A DNA stretch of 64,000 nucleotides from Amaurobius ferox (GCA_951213105.1 OX578134.1:135280793-135344792), one strand, 5' to 3'; positions 13,501-25,334 are shown, numbered from the stretch's first letter. Numbers and translations are program-made. The notes: generated by a model not told the origin, from the sequence alone.

Positions 13501-14040
13501 GTAAATATATATGTCTACTTATCCGTCAAAATCTAGAATTCGAAAATTTTGGGTTCTCTATTTATGCAATGGTAAAAGAGTGTATATATGTAATACATTT
13601 AGATTCTTATCACGCCGTTTACATAATAATTGGATACATATATAACTGATTCTAATATATAATGCGTTCAGCTAGAATTGAATGTTATACTTTCTCCATG
13701 GGGCAGACTTTTATTTTAACATAATATGAACTATTAAATCAAATACCTTTCATTATCATTATAACATCGTTGAAACATTGGAAATTAACGTGATGACTGT
13801 AGTTGCAAATCTAGTTAAACAAATTGAAAGAAAAAGTTGAGAGGGAAAAAGGAATAATTACGGCTTAGTAATAATCCCTAACGTCAGAAAGAGAAGAATG
13901 TAAAGTCATATGGCTTTGTAAGCCCTGGTAGTTCAGTATTTAGAACAGTTTTTTTTTTTTTTTTAGAAAGGTTTACGCTTATTTCTCTGTAAGTACTTAC
14001 TTTCAAGTTATTTTTTTTATGTATTTGATAAAATATTTTT
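13501..14040. other. No gene recognised
   Basis: AT-rich spacer with a T-run near 13950-13965. Nothing else seen. Confidence 0.5.
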
Positions 14041-14862
14041 ATGGCATTTAAGATATAATTTCCACATTTTCGTAAAGGGTGAAAGTCAGTAAATCTTTTG
14101 CCCTATGCGCGCTTTGTTAACTTTCGTAGAGTTCTGCTCAAACAGTTGCGAAATATTTTCTGAAAAATAAAATGCATTTCTTAGATTATATTAAAACTAA
14201 ATTTAATACTCAATAAAATATAGAATATATTTTTTTTTGGTAATCCAAAATATTTTTGGTGCTGCCATCTGTTGTCGTAATTTAATTCATACCGACTATT
14301 TCTATTTTTTAATGAACATTTTGAAATGTCTATTCCTTCTAATACGGTATGAAATACAACAGATCATATATAATAATGCCACAATCATGGAAAGGTAATT
14401 GAACTTGGACATGAAGACAAAGGAACTTGAAGACAAGACTGCAGTCCTCAGTGATGTACATTCAGATCCCCTTATCAAATTTATAGAATGAGAAATTACC
14501 TTTCTGTGATTGTGGCATTATTATATATGATCTGTTGTTGTATTTAATACCTTATTAGAAGGAATAGACATTTAAAAATGTACATTAAAAAATAAAAATA
14601 GTCGGTATGAATTAAAGTACGACAACAGATGGCAAGACCAAAAATAATTTGGATTAAAATAAAAAATATATTCTATATTTTATTGAGTATGAAATTTAGT
14701 TTTAATATAATCTAAGCATTGCATTTTATTTTTCAGAAAATATTTCGCAACTGCTTGAGCAGAATTTCGGAGAAAAATGTGTTCTGCAAAAGTTAACAAA
14801 GCGCGGATAGGGCAAAAGAATTACTGACGCTCACCCTTACAAACACCACATATGGCATTTAA
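14041..14862. mobile_element. Foldback element with long inverted arms and 11-bp flanking repeat
   Basis: Two arms of roughly 330 bp (about 14070-14400 and 14494-14830) are imperfect inverted copies. Matching blocks include GCGCTTTGTTAACTTT / AAAGTTAACAAAGCGCG, CAGTTGCGAAATATTTTCTG / CAGAAAATATTTCGCAACTG and GATCATATATAATAATGCCA / TGGCATTATTATATATGATC. A spacer of about 93 bp separates them. The direct repeat ATGGCATTTAA sits at 14041-14051 and 14852-14862, just outside. Long inverted repeats with a 9-11 bp target duplication are typical of Mutator-like (MULE) foldback elements. No transposase is present. Confidence 0.6.
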
Positions 14863-15455
14863 TCGTTCAGTCTTTGATAACCAATGGCGTCATTTTGAAA
14901 ATAATTTCATTTGATTGCTATTTCTTTCTATCAATTGCTATGCTACATTTAAAGTTATCTTCAAACACAAATAGTTGCAAAGCAAGTTCGAATCTTCAGA
15001 TATTTATTAAAACATTCACTACAGATTATGAAGGCATGGGTGAAACCGGAGTTGCACAAACATTTTTTTTACCTCGAAACAGATAATATATCATATTGTC
15101 ACGGGACTGATTAAGGAAATAATTTGGAGTAAAACTATTATTCAATAATGTTGAACTATTTCTTATAAATTTGGGATATAAGTTTTAAATGGGCTGGATT
15201 GTCCTCCCATACCGGGATTGTGTGTGCCACCTTAATTTAAACATAGACCTTTCAAGAAATCTAGAAAAATCTATGAATTTGAACTAGAGGAGGGAGTGAA
15301 CGGTAAACTATGTGATATAAAATACCTTATATATATCTTCTCATAAATATAGGCAAAACACTGAGACTGAAAAATCAGTTATAAGAAGAATTTAACTTTT
15401 TTTTTTTTTACTATTTTAGAGGAACATTTTTTAAACAAAATTTGTTTAACAAAGT
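14863..15455. other. No gene recognised
   Basis: Includes a 70-codon open frame (14874-15086) with no recognisable motifs and no splice-site support. Confidence 0.45.
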
Positions 15456-15668
15456 ATCCATATAAAATACCAAAATTGTTACAAAATTGCCAATGCTTAC
15501 ACTTTGTAAATATTATCTAGCAGATGTGTGTGCTTGCGCCCAAAAATAGTTACAAAATATACAAAATATCCATATAAAATACCAAAATTGTTACAAACTT
15601 GCCAATGCTTACACTTTGCAAGTATTATCTGGCAGGTGCTTGCTCCCAAAAATAGTTACAAAACATTT
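15456..15668 (+). repeat. Two-unit tandem duplication, period 112 bp
   Basis: ATCCATATAAAATACCAAAA begins at 15456 and again at 15568. Each unit continues through TTGCCAATGCTTACACTTTG to CCCAAAAATAGTTACAAAA with few differences. No coding content. Confidence 0.85.
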
Positions 15669-16188
15669 GCATTAAGGACCGAGCAACGTCGGGTACGTAT
15701 ATTATCATAGAATAATACTAGCCCTATTTCCGGCGCAAGTACCTGCCCTGTTTCAAGGCCACCTAGAATAAGGTAGTCTTGCCTGTTCCCCGTTCTCACC
15801 TGTACTCAGGAAGGCTTTTCAAAAGACCGCTAACGGACACGGGCTTTGAACCTTTTCCAAAAGGGCATGCAACTTGACGGGCGAAGTGCAAGGCCGAAGG
15901 CCAGATGCTAGATGCACAGGTGATCGATTCGTTCGATTGTGTGTAGTACAAATACTCGTAGTTCTGAAGAAAGCTACTCTGAAAAAGTAAATTATAAATA
16001 TTTTTAAATGTATAAATCTTTTAAAAATCTGAATTTTCAATATCTCGTCATTTTACACCCCAAACGCAAGACCTGTATCCGTAGTTTTGAAAAAAATAGC
16101 TGAAGTAGTGTGGTGTAACTAGATCATTTTACATTGTTAATTCCTATTCTTGAAATTCTTTAGTATTAAATTAAACTACGTAATATGC
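15669..16188. other. No gene recognised
   Basis: A GC-richer patch lies at about 15715-15920 (GGCGCAAGTACCTGCCC, GGCGAAGTGCAAGGCCGAAG). Open frames across it are short and unrecognised on both strands. Confidence 0.4.
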
Positions 16189-16989
16189 TTAAGGGGACGG
16201 TGGACGTTGAAATGAGCAAAAATCGAATAAAAAAAGTTTTAATATATAGCATTATTTTACACATTTAACATTTGCTTACGGGTGGGACGGCGTCCATCCC
16301 AAACAAAGAACCTCCCCAAAAGACAGGTATTTGACATACCCTATCCCAAACAGTTCGACCCCCTTTGCAGGCATTGGCGTCCATGGAAATCGCTAACAGA
16401 AATATTGCACCTGCTGGATAGGGTATGTCAAATACCTGTCTTTTTGGGAGGTTCTTAGTTTGGGATGGACGCCGTCCCACCCGTAAGCAAAAGGTTGAAT
16501 GCATTTTTTTCGAAACGGAATGTTCAAAGGTTTTACATATTTAAAATGCTCTATGAGTCTTAATTTTTGTCTGAGATGCGTGAAATTTGGCAAGAATACA
16601 CCTCTCATATATTTTAATGAAACTGGGTATGCATTTTATAATTGGATTTTTGTAAGGTAATTAAAAGTGAATAAGTTTTATTGCAGAAAAATATTTAAAA
16701 AAAATTAACTTTCTAAGGAATTTAAAAATGAATACCCAAATTTGTTTATAATGTGTTTTTGAGTGATCATAATGTAAAATTAATCAGATATGTGAACAAA
16801 TGGCACGCAAGGAGTATTTTCAAATTTTGGTTAAAAATTAAATTAAAAAAAAATACAAAATTATAACAAAATTGAAAAAAATTCAATGGTATTATATATA
16901 GTAATGTTAAAAGGAATATTTATACAAATTTTCACGTTTGTAAGTCAATAAATAAATAAAAAAAATTTCAACGTCCGCCGTCCCCTTAA
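16189..16989. mobile_element. TTAA-flanked terminal-inverted-repeat transposon, non-autonomous
   Basis: TTAA at 16189-16192 and 16986-16989 brackets a 793-bp element. Its ends read GGGGACGGTGGACGTTGAAA (16193-16212) and the reverse complement of GGGGACGGCGGACGTTGAAA (16966-16985), with one mismatch in 20. TTAA duplication is the signature of piggyBac-type and some Sola-type transposons; the GGGG terminus is not the usual piggyBac CCC start, so the superfamily is open. The interior has no transposase and holds a second foldback (16272-16490). Confidence 0.75.
16272..16490. repeat. Nested 75-bp inverted repeat (foldback)
   Basis: Left arm 16272-16346 and right arm 16416-16490 are inverted copies with only about two differences in 75 bp; the outer ends read TTGCTTACGGGTGGGACGG. 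The 69-bp loop contains CCATGGAAATCGC. The arms are GC-rich, unlike the AT-rich host element. The transcript would form a long, nearly perfect hairpin. Short open frames over the arms are mirror images of each other and not genes. Confidence 0.85.
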
Positions 16990-18360
16990 TAAAAAGCCAG
17001 ACAATTGTAAAATGTTCTTAAAATTTTCTTTTAATAATCTTATGTTACTTATATGCATATTTTTACAGTTTGCATTTCCGATTTTCCCTATAATAAAATG
17101 TTGTAAAAAATATATTTTGTATTTCGATGATGATTATCACTGAAACGCCTAAAACAGTAACCAAAAGTAGTTAAAAAATATATAGATTATGAATGCATAA
17201 GTAAATTTAGTGCAGACATACAAACTAATTTTTATTTTTAATACATGGAGCAAGCGATTTCAGTAGTTTGTTATTTTACACTTGACAGATTACATTCACT
17301 AAGAAACTTCCATGTGTCCATTTTCAGCAGGAAAGTAGTTATGTGAATATAAATATTAACCTGTCTCAAATAAATCTCTTAAATGAGAATTTTGGGATTC
17401 TCTCGAAAAATCTCTTAAGCATGTTTGATAAAGGAATAAGAGAAAAGTCTCCCCCCGTTCTAGACTTGGCACACTTCAGATGAAGATGAATTCTCAGCAG
17501 CGCGTGTTTGCTCGGATAAATATTTGAACAAATTTTATGCCTTGAAATCCATCAATCGAATTTGTCCGTAAAGAAAGAAAAAATTAAAATAAAATAAATG
17601 CAAATTTATGTTTCTGAATGTCGGAATACCAAGAGCATTTTTCTAGTGGAACGTTTTGTTATGACAGCTGCGCAAGATGATGTTTGTTTTAAAAAAGAAA
17701 TATAGAAATTCCCTAAAAAAGAAGTTTTAACAAAAGTGTGGGTAAGCAAGTTTAAGTAGCCTAACATGAATAGACATCGAGATGGAAATTTTCAAGTGTA
17801 AAGCAACTTGAAGATGATCCATTTTGGAAAAACTATTGCAATGGGAAATATCTGAAATGTGTTTCCTTTCTACTTTCTCGTGCATTTCATATTCCATGGT
17901 GTCTTAATTCCACTTGTTTTACCTTCTTTATCAGAATAAAAGAAAAATGATGTGTCTTTTTTAGATTTCATACCAAGATATTATTTTTAAATATTTCGTG
18001 AAAATCTTTAAAAGTTTATTTATTTATGACAGCATAGTTTAGTGACGCCAAAGAACTGCTTGTATTTGGCTCATCTGTGTTAATTTAATATAAACTATTT
18101 TGATACCATAAGCATCCATAGCGTAGTCAAATTATCAATACTTCCTATAGATTATATACTATCATCATTGCATCGCCGATCATCTTTTGCCGATCAAAAA
18201 TGCTTCGAAAAGTATTAAATTCGTAAAATTCACGTTTTTATCACGAGAATTACTAAAAAGTAGTTCTAGTTTTTAACATAATGTGTACGTATAAAATTTG
18301 ATGGCGGTAGGATGCATTCGTTTGTGAGTTATCATGTCTGCACCTCATGAATTGCAAAAG
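16990..18360. other. No gene recognised
   Basis: AT-rich spacer with no coding or structural signal I can support. Confidence 0.5.
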
Positions 18361-18636
18361 TATCTATGACGCCATTTGAATAAAGTTCATTTTGTGCAAC
18401 TAGAGTTGATTTTTATGAGTTTAGAATTTAAAGTTTTGAAATATAATAAATTACTGTAGTACTGTGATAACTTCAACAATATCAGCGCTGAATGTATCCC
18501 ATTTTAGAGATGTTTAAATAAAATAGGAATTCAGTTGGAAAGTGTTTCATAAAAGTAAAGTGTTTCATATGTATATGAAATCTTACCATATAAAACAAGT
18601 GTTGCTTTGAGCATGATTGATCTTTCTTGTTTTACA
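18361..18636 (-). mobile_element. Hairpin-ended repeat family, truncated copy
   Basis: Contains only the part nearest the non-hairpin end: GACGCCATTTGAATAAAGTT, ATAATAAATTACTGTAGTAC, TTTTAGAGATGTTTAAATAAAAT, GTTGGAAAGTGTTTCATA, ending GAGCATGATTGATCTTTCTTG. Same order as at 40871-42196. Confidence 0.6.
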
Positions 18637-18794
18637 TGGTGAGACTATGGTCATACTCGCTTAAAAATTTCCATGGTTGTGTCCTATTTGCAACACCTGG
18701 AGGAAACTGTCCATGAGTCTTCGAGGAGAAATCCGGTGAGATGTAGTAGACCAGAAAAAGAAATATTTACGACTAAGTTGCCGTTAGAAGAATA

Positions 18795-19657
18795 TTAAAA
18801 TAAAACCTTCTTTGTAATTAACATCAAAATATATAAATTCGATCTTCGATCGGTTTTAGAAATATTAATATAATATTAACATAAATAATATTAAAATATT
18901 TATATAGTATTAAAATAAATAACATTAAAATCTTAACATAAAAACCTTGTTTATAATTAACATCAAAATATATAAATTCGATCTTCGATCGGTTTTAGAA
19001 ATATTAATATAATATTAACATAAATAATATTAAAATATTAATATAATATTAAAATAAATAACATTAAAATCTTAAAATAAAAACCTTGTTTATAATTAAC
19101 ATCAAAATATATAAATTCGATCTTCGATCGGTTTTAGAAATATTAATATAATATTAAAATATTAATATAATATTAAAATAAATAATACTAAAATATTAAG
19201 ATAAAAACTTTGTTTATAATTAATATCAAAATATATAAATTCAATCTTCGATCGGTTTTAGAAATATTAATATAATATTAAAATGAATAATATTAAAATA
19301 TTAAAATAAAAACCTTGTTTATAATTAACATCAAAATATATAAATTCGATCTTCCGTCGGATTTAGAAATATTAATATAATATTAAAATAAATAATATTA
19401 AAATATCAAAATAAAAACCTTGTTTATAATTAACATCAAAATAAATTCGATCTTCGATCGGTTTTAGAAATATTAATATAATATTAATATAATATTAATA
19501 TAAATAATATTAAAATATTAGTATAATATTAAAGTAAATAATATTAAAATATTAAAATAAAAATATTGTTTATAATTAACATTAAAATATATAAATTCGA
19601 CCTTCGATCGGTTTTAGAAATATTAATATAATATTAAAATAAATAATATTAAAATAT
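18795..19657. repeat. Seven-unit AT-rich minisatellite
   Basis: Units share CTTGTTTATAATTAACATCA, then AAATTCGATCTTCGATCGG, then runs of AATATTAA. CGATCTTCGATCGG or a variant starts at 18840, 18979, 19118, 19242, 19347, 19448 and 19598, giving periods of 139, 139, 124, 105, 101 and 150 bp. Length changes lie in the AATATTAA runs. The GATCTTCGATC core is self-complementary around GATC. Not a CRISPR array: there are no unique spacers. Confidence 0.9.
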
Positions 19658-19660
19658 TTG

Positions 19661-21133
19661 TGACACATAAGAGTTTATTTAAGGAAGGGATCAGTATATT
19701 ATTCTGCAGAAAAACTGTTCGGGAAATATACAAATTGTAAAAAAGTTTCTTAGCCCATTTGCTTAACAAAGATAATTTTTTTTAATATGTTTTTGCTTTT
19801 CATGCTGTTGAGAAAATATTGTTTTCCCGAAAATTGTTAACTTCAAGATTTTGAAGTAAAAAACACGCATCAAGACCTCGTGAATACATTTCGGACAGGG
19901 GAATGCCAGTCTTTCTCTTTCTCTGTGCATGTATAGTGTGCGAACAGGACACATCAAGAACAAACGTGCATATCACTGTAAAAGTTTAGTGCAAATGCTT
20001 TATGTAAAAAATAGAAAGCGAGAGAATTTTTTATTAAATCGCAGCATTAGAATCCGAATTATTCAACGAAAGTTATGATTTTTATATTATTACCTATGGA
20101 GAAGTATGATCATTCCTAGAACGATGATTATAAAACTGTTAAAAATAAAAAAAACTTCATTAGTAAATATAACTAGAGTAAGAGCATCTGAACGATTCAC
20201 CAGTTGTTGTCAGATCCCGAAAAATTTGTAAATCTCTGATATTATTATATATAAGCTTTGGCATCATCCTTTTCCTAAATGGAATTATTTTGAATGAAAG
20301 TCGAGAAAGAAAATTGGTAAACATTACAGTACATCAAATAGTTTTGAAGGCAAAACAAGCTTTATTCTTCAGGAGAGACAGAGTAAAGCACTTAATAAGT
20401 AAAACAAGGCGCTTGTCTTTTCTGAACGTTATTCTGTTTTTCTGTCTCAGGAGGCTTGTTTTGCCTCCAAAATCGATTGATGCCCGATTTTTGTTTATTT
20501 TATGGGGTTTTTATTAGTTATTGATGAGAATAATAACGTTCTAAATAATTCTGTAACGGAATTCCTGCCGTACGTACATTTTCATCATCCAGCAAAATGA
20601 TATATATATTATTTTTTGTCTTGTTTTGTAGAAGTTGAAGAAGTTATGTGTAGAGGTTTGCATAGGCTTGATCCTGGCTAACAGACGTAGGTCCGGAGGT
20701 ATTTTCTCTTCGGCAGTTTTGTGTCGGTTTCAGCTCGGGCTGAGTTTTGAAAACTTTGGTTGAACCGACCATACCGCGTTCAGTGCTTGAAAGAATTATA
20801 AATGAAATTTTGCGTGCATGATATTATTTCATCGATTTTAGCTATAAATATTAAATATAAATTCTTGAAAAAAAAAAAAGAAGAAAAGGTAATGAAAAAA
20901 AATTTTGCCTTAATTTTTAGCATAAAAATTGCGCAAATTCGTGCTTCAAACTGATGGATAAACATCGTTCCGGTCAGACCATGCTCGGGCTCCACATTTG
21001 AAAATTTCTTCGAATTCGGCACTGGTACTCTACGATCGGGACGGGTAAAGGTGTAAAACTTCGACTCACGTGGGCCTCTAATTTAACGGATTCTTAGATG
21101 GTTCAATTCATCGCTCCACGGTTTACGATATAG

Positions 21134-21138
<5 letters not shown>
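19661..21138. other. No gene recognised
   Basis: A GC-richer part lies at about 20640-21060 (CTCTTCGGCAGTTTTGTGTC, GCTCGGGCTGAG). It may be an old element, but I cannot name it. An open frame at 20290-20517 has no recognisable motifs. Confidence 0.45.
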
Positions 21139-21179
<41 letters not shown>

Positions 21180-21566
21180 TCTACGAGCGATTGAAAACCA
21201 TTGTTTTGGAAGATCAGAACTACTCTATCGAAGTAAGCCACTTATTATTCCAGGGAGGAAGTTCCGGAACGGATGTGTTTCCTCCCATTTCCTTTATTTC
21301 AACCCTTCCAGTCCACTCGAAGGAATCAGTGATGAACTTAGATAAGTGCTTGGACATTTCATTTACATCAATCAGCGACATATCATCGTTCAGCGACAAG
21401 AATGAAGGGCGGGGCGCATGGTATTCCCCGCGTCAAATTAAAGGTCTAAGAAAAATGCTTGGACATCAGAGTCAAAGTCGAAAAATGTGTGGCTGTTATA
21501 TTTGCTCAAACTTTTGTAAAAATAAATCTACAAGACACTTATTTAAAAAAAAAAAAAAAAAAAAAA
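21139..21566 (+). other. Retrocopy-like segment between two poly(A) tracts
   Basis: A 39-base A run (21139-21177) is followed by about 367 bp with one continuous open frame (ATG at 21191), an AATAAA at 21522 and, 18 bases later, a 22-base A run (21545-21566). A polyadenylation signal at this spacing before an A tract suggests a reverse-transcribed mRNA fragment. The frame runs into the A tract as poly-Lys without a stop, so it cannot be a genuine C-terminus. The predicted peptide has a Cys-rich stretch (CGCYICSNFC) but I recognise no family. The first A run may be the tail of an earlier insertion ending at 21138. Confidence 0.4.
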
Positions 21567-21853
21567 GGAAAAAGAAAAACTTTTAATGAAATCACAACAC
21601 AAATTAACTAAGAGAAAGAAGAAGAAAACTAAGAAAAACTCAAACAAGGAAGATTAATCACACATAAAGCTTTGATTATGAAACACTTTCTAACTCTAAT
21701 TTTATATAAACATCTCTAAAATGCGATACATTCATCGGCAATATTTTTGAAATTATCACAATAATCACTGCAATAGTTAATTATATTTGAAAATTTAAAA
21801 CTTCATCGAAAAAAACGAACTTGATTCAAATGACGTCATTGAAATACAAATCG

Positions 21854-21939
21854 CCTGGCTCTCTGTGGAAGACCCAGACCACTCGACTAACCCGAGGGCT
21901 TTCAGTAGCAATTTCAGTGGCCGGGCCAGGCTCTCTGTG
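21854..21939 (-). mobile_element. 58-bp microinsertion with target duplications (site 1)
   Basis: GGCTCTCTGTG occurs at 21857-21867 and 21929-21939; with one mismatch the repeat extends to 14 bp from 21854 and 21926. The 58-bp insert (21868-21925), read on the minus strand, ends in GAGTGGTCTGGGTCTTC. Sister copies of the host repeat at 44670 and 45880 read GCCTGGCTCTCT straight into (A/T)AAAGCAGC without it, showing the empty site. TAGTCGAGTGG inside fits a tRNA box A, but no box B is present. Confidence 0.65.
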
Positions 21940-22417
21940 TAAAAGCAGTAAATATTTCATTCATACAATTTTATTTCATTCATCACAGTACTACAATAAT
22001 TGATTCTACTTAAAAACTTAAAACCATGGAGGTAAAAATAATTTATCTCTATGCATAAAACTTCACCGAAAAAATCTGCCATTAAATCGTCTGTTTCTCT
22101 ATGTAAAATCAATGAATGTTTCATTCATATCATCTATATTGCAGACTCCAGAGTAAAATAATTTTGCGTTAAAGAAATTCAGCAATTCTTGTACAACTCA
22201 TCTAACAGCCTAATATGTTTACATTCTCCATAAGTTAAAATTAGGTTTCGTTGTAGAAATAATCAAAGTTTGATGATCATTTAAACTCAAATATGTAATA
22301 ATTGTGTTGTTTCAGAATACAGATGCATAGAAATTAAGCAAAAATAAAGCGATTTTAGGACGGATACAACACTAAACATAAATTAAAATGAACTTTAAAA
22401 ATCACAATTTCGACAGC

Positions 22418-22489
22418 AGATGAATGGCGTTGCTCAAGTCCTCAGGATGAGTCGGACGGTCTGGGTCTTCAACAAGATGTATGGCATTG
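22418..22489 (+). mobile_element. 42-bp microinsertion with target duplications (site 2)
   Basis: AGATGAATGGCGTTG (22418-22432) and AGATGTATGGCATTG (22475-22489) match at 13 of 15 positions. The insert between them ends in GGACGGTCTGGGTCTTCAACA. Its 5' part (AAGTCCTCAGGATGAGTCGG) aligns to the same part of the other microinsertions but starts later, as a 5'-truncated copy would. The flanking duplication also adjoins an internal duplication of the host repeat, which weakens the reading slightly. Confidence 0.5.
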
Positions 22490-23330
22490 TTCATTTAAAC
22501 TCAAATATATTGTAATTGCGCTGTTTCAGAATACAGATGCACAGAAATTAAGCAAAAATAAAGGGGTTTTAGGACGGATACAACGCTAAATATAAATTAA
22601 AAAGAATTTTATAAATCACGATTTTGACACAAGATGGATGCCATATTTTATTTTGAACTAGGTCACGTGATTTCTTCATATAAAGGGTGCAAATATTATT
22701 TTAATTTTTATTTAAAATACTAAATATATTTTGCCGAAATTTTTTTTATATATGGGATTTTTATTATGGGATCATTTGAATATTTCCTAAAACTTTCGAA
22801 GCAATTTGTGAATTTTAAATTCGTTTAAAAAATGTTTGAAAAATTAGGTCCCATAGGGTTCAATCTATGATTTTGACACAAGATGGATGCCATATTTTAT
22901 TTTGAAGTGGATCACGTGATCTCTTCATATAATATGGGTGTAATTATTATTTTAATTTTTATTTAAAAAACTACCGAATATATTTTGCTGAAATGTTTTT
23001 CATATTTTTATGGGATAATTTGAATATTTCTTAAAACTTTCGAACAATTTGTGAATTTTAAATTCGTTTAAAAACTATTTGAAAAATTAGGTCCCATAGG
23101 GTTTAATGTATTTCATTTTTTCAACCCGGGTTCAGTCCAAAACTAATTGGGCGTTATTATTCATGTATATTCCCATAGGTCCAATAGCACGTCTGAACAA
23201 CATACCAAAATTTCATTTTTATAAAGTCATTTTTACGGCAGTTATCGTGCTAACGGACAGACAGATAGACAGACAGACAGACAGAATGAACAAAGTCATA
23301 AAAACTTTTCAACTATGTTGTAAGGTGTTA

Positions 23331-23666
23331 AAAATGGGAGGTTTTTAAAACTGAAATCCATGGTTTAAATAATAATAATAAAAATAAATCATGGTTTAGA
23401 TTAATAGGATTTTAATCAACCAACTCTGTTGCTGATCTAAATTGAAATCTAAAAGATTCCTGTTTACGTCCCATAGCACATAAATTATCCCAGCATGAGC
23501 TCTGAATTTACCACTTTCTTTAATGATTACTGCTCACTACTATTTAGCAATTAATAATAATAATAATAAAAAGAAAAATAAATTGTTTAGTTTATTAAAG
23601 GGATAAGAAATATATTATTAAAAATATATAAAAACATCAAATAAATATTTATAATTAAACCATTTT
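23331..23666. other. Spacer between two divergent hairpin-ended repeats
   Basis: Contains two AATAATAATAAA-type runs (about 23369 and 23558) and no gene. Confidence 0.5.
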
Positions 23667-24035
23667 TAACACTTTACAACATAGTTGAAAAGTGTTTATG
23701 ACTTTGTTCATTCTGTCTGTCTGTCTGTCCGTTAGCACGATAACTACCGTAAAAATTACTTTATCAAGATGAAATTTTAGTATGTTTTTCAGACGGTCTG
23801 TGGGACCTATGGGAATATAAATGAATAATATCACCCAATTAGTTTTTTATTGAACCCGGGTTGAAAAAATGAAATACATTGAACCCTTTGGGACCTAATT
23901 TTTCAAACATTTTTTAAGCAAATTTAAAATTCACAGATTGCTTCGAAATTTTTAGGAAATATTCACATTATCCCATAAAATGTATAACAAAAATCTCAAT
24001 AAAATATCTAAAGTAGTTTTTTAATTAAAAATTAT
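23667..24035 (-). mobile_element. Hairpin-ended repeat, hairpin half of an interrupted copy
   Basis: Starts with TAACACTTTACAACATAG then TTGAAAAGTG and the CTGT microsatellite, and continues to the GTAGTTTTTTAATTAAAAATTA block. The rest of the element appears at 25335-25733, so about 1.3 kb of other sequence was inserted. Confidence 0.6.
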
Positions 24036-25334
24036 TTAATATAGGGAAAAAAACAAATTCAATTAAATTCTGACTTTTGGGATATCCTCCAGAAAGAAAA
24101 AAGAGATATATTATATAATAAATATCTTTCCATCAGTTTGATCATTTTGTTTATGAGAGAGGCTTCACATTTTAAAATAAATTTGGTAGATAACAATTTT
24201 TCAATTTTTTTTTTAATTTTATATAACTCTTCGTGATATACTTATTTGATGGCATTTTTAATGCACTTTCCTGCGTTCTAGAGAGTTAAAATTTGGTACA
24301 CAGCTTAAATTTGTTGAACATTTTATTCTACAAAAATTCGGTGGATCTTTAAATGTTGATCATACATTTTTTTCGAAATGGCCTGCAAATAATCCCCGTT
24401 CACTTCTATAAATCATTGTTGTAATATTGTTAAAAATTCTGATGTGGGCAGCACATATCTTTCCCTGCAGACTCATATTCACGTTCTCTTTATTTCTTCA
24501 ATAATAATTTTAGTTTATCTGCACAAAATAACAGCCATAAGTATTTTAAATGACATTGAATTTGCACGTTAAACTTAAATTTGGTTCTCATTTGATAGCT
24601 GGACTTATTGTCAAAGGTGGCGTAGCGAAAACGCGAAAAAACTGGAATATCTCAAGAACGGCTAGTCCTAGAGTAATGGGGTTAGTCTTATTCTTTTTGT
24701 TGTCAAAAATCACGCATAAAATAGGAATTTAATTGATATAATTGAGCACATAGTCTTTCATTCTTATATTTAGCGATTTTTGCGGGCCATTTCGCAAAAA
24801 TAGACCGTTCCTTTTTCCTGAATCGTACTAGAATAACCTACAAATGATTTATATACCAAATTTTGTTAAATTTGGTATACAAATCACTTGCAGGTTATTG
24901 AAATATTATACACCAAATTTTTTTAAATTTGTTCCATTAGTTTTTAGCTAGAGTGGATAAAGGCAATTTCTGCCGGCCATTTCGCAAAGAAGGCAGTTTC
25001 TTTTATTACGAATCGTACTATAATCTAATGAACATCAGGATTTTCCACAAAAAACATAACTACCAAATTTTATGAAATTCGGTCCATTAGTTTTTCAATT
25101 AGAGTGGATGTAATAACCTCACAGACACACAGAAACATAAACAGATACACCCTTACACACACAGACGTCTTCCTAAAAATAGTTTTTCGTGTTCTAGAAG
25201 TCCCAAAACGTGTAGATCCTTCGAAAATTCGAGTTCCGATCTTCGGCACGATTCCAATACTTTGAATACATACACACACACATATTATCTGTGTATCTGT
25301 ATATAATCTGTGTATCTAAATTCCGTGTCTATGC
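24036..25334. repeat. Old repeat sequence interrupting a hairpin-ended element
   Basis: Contains GATGTGGGCAGCACAT at 24441, the reverse complement of the ending of the palindrome-headed family. Further right, in the same minus orientation, are an ACACACAGAC-type microsatellite and a TCGAAAATTCGAGTTCCGAT block, the head region of that family. A plus-oriented block, AAATTTGGTACACAGCTTA (24292), recurs at 40257. Likely a minus-strand palindrome-headed element plus another old repeat. Confidence 0.45.

Larger units (their letters stand above)
21642..23330 (+). mobile_element. Hairpin-ended repeat family, long copy with internal duplication
   Basis: Opens with AAACAAGGAAGATTAATCAC, passes through the family blocks in order, and ends with the (CAGA)n microsatellite, CAAAGTCATAAA and the hairpin AACTATGTTGTAAGGTGTTA. 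Two stretches are doubled: the TTTAAACTCAAATAT to GATTTT block (about 22278 and 22489), and the TTGACACAAGATGGATGCCA to ATAGGG block (about 22622 and 22872). This explains its greater length. Two microinsertions (21868-21925 and 22433-22474) sit inside it. Confidence 0.65.

Noticed and set aside
16265..16504. 79-codon minus-strand frame with a mirrored partner
   Set aside because: Produced by the near-perfect inverted repeat, which reads similarly in both directions.
18795..19657. CRISPR-like array of repeats
   Set aside because: Units are tandem copies throughout with no unique spacers, and the sequence context is eukaryotic.
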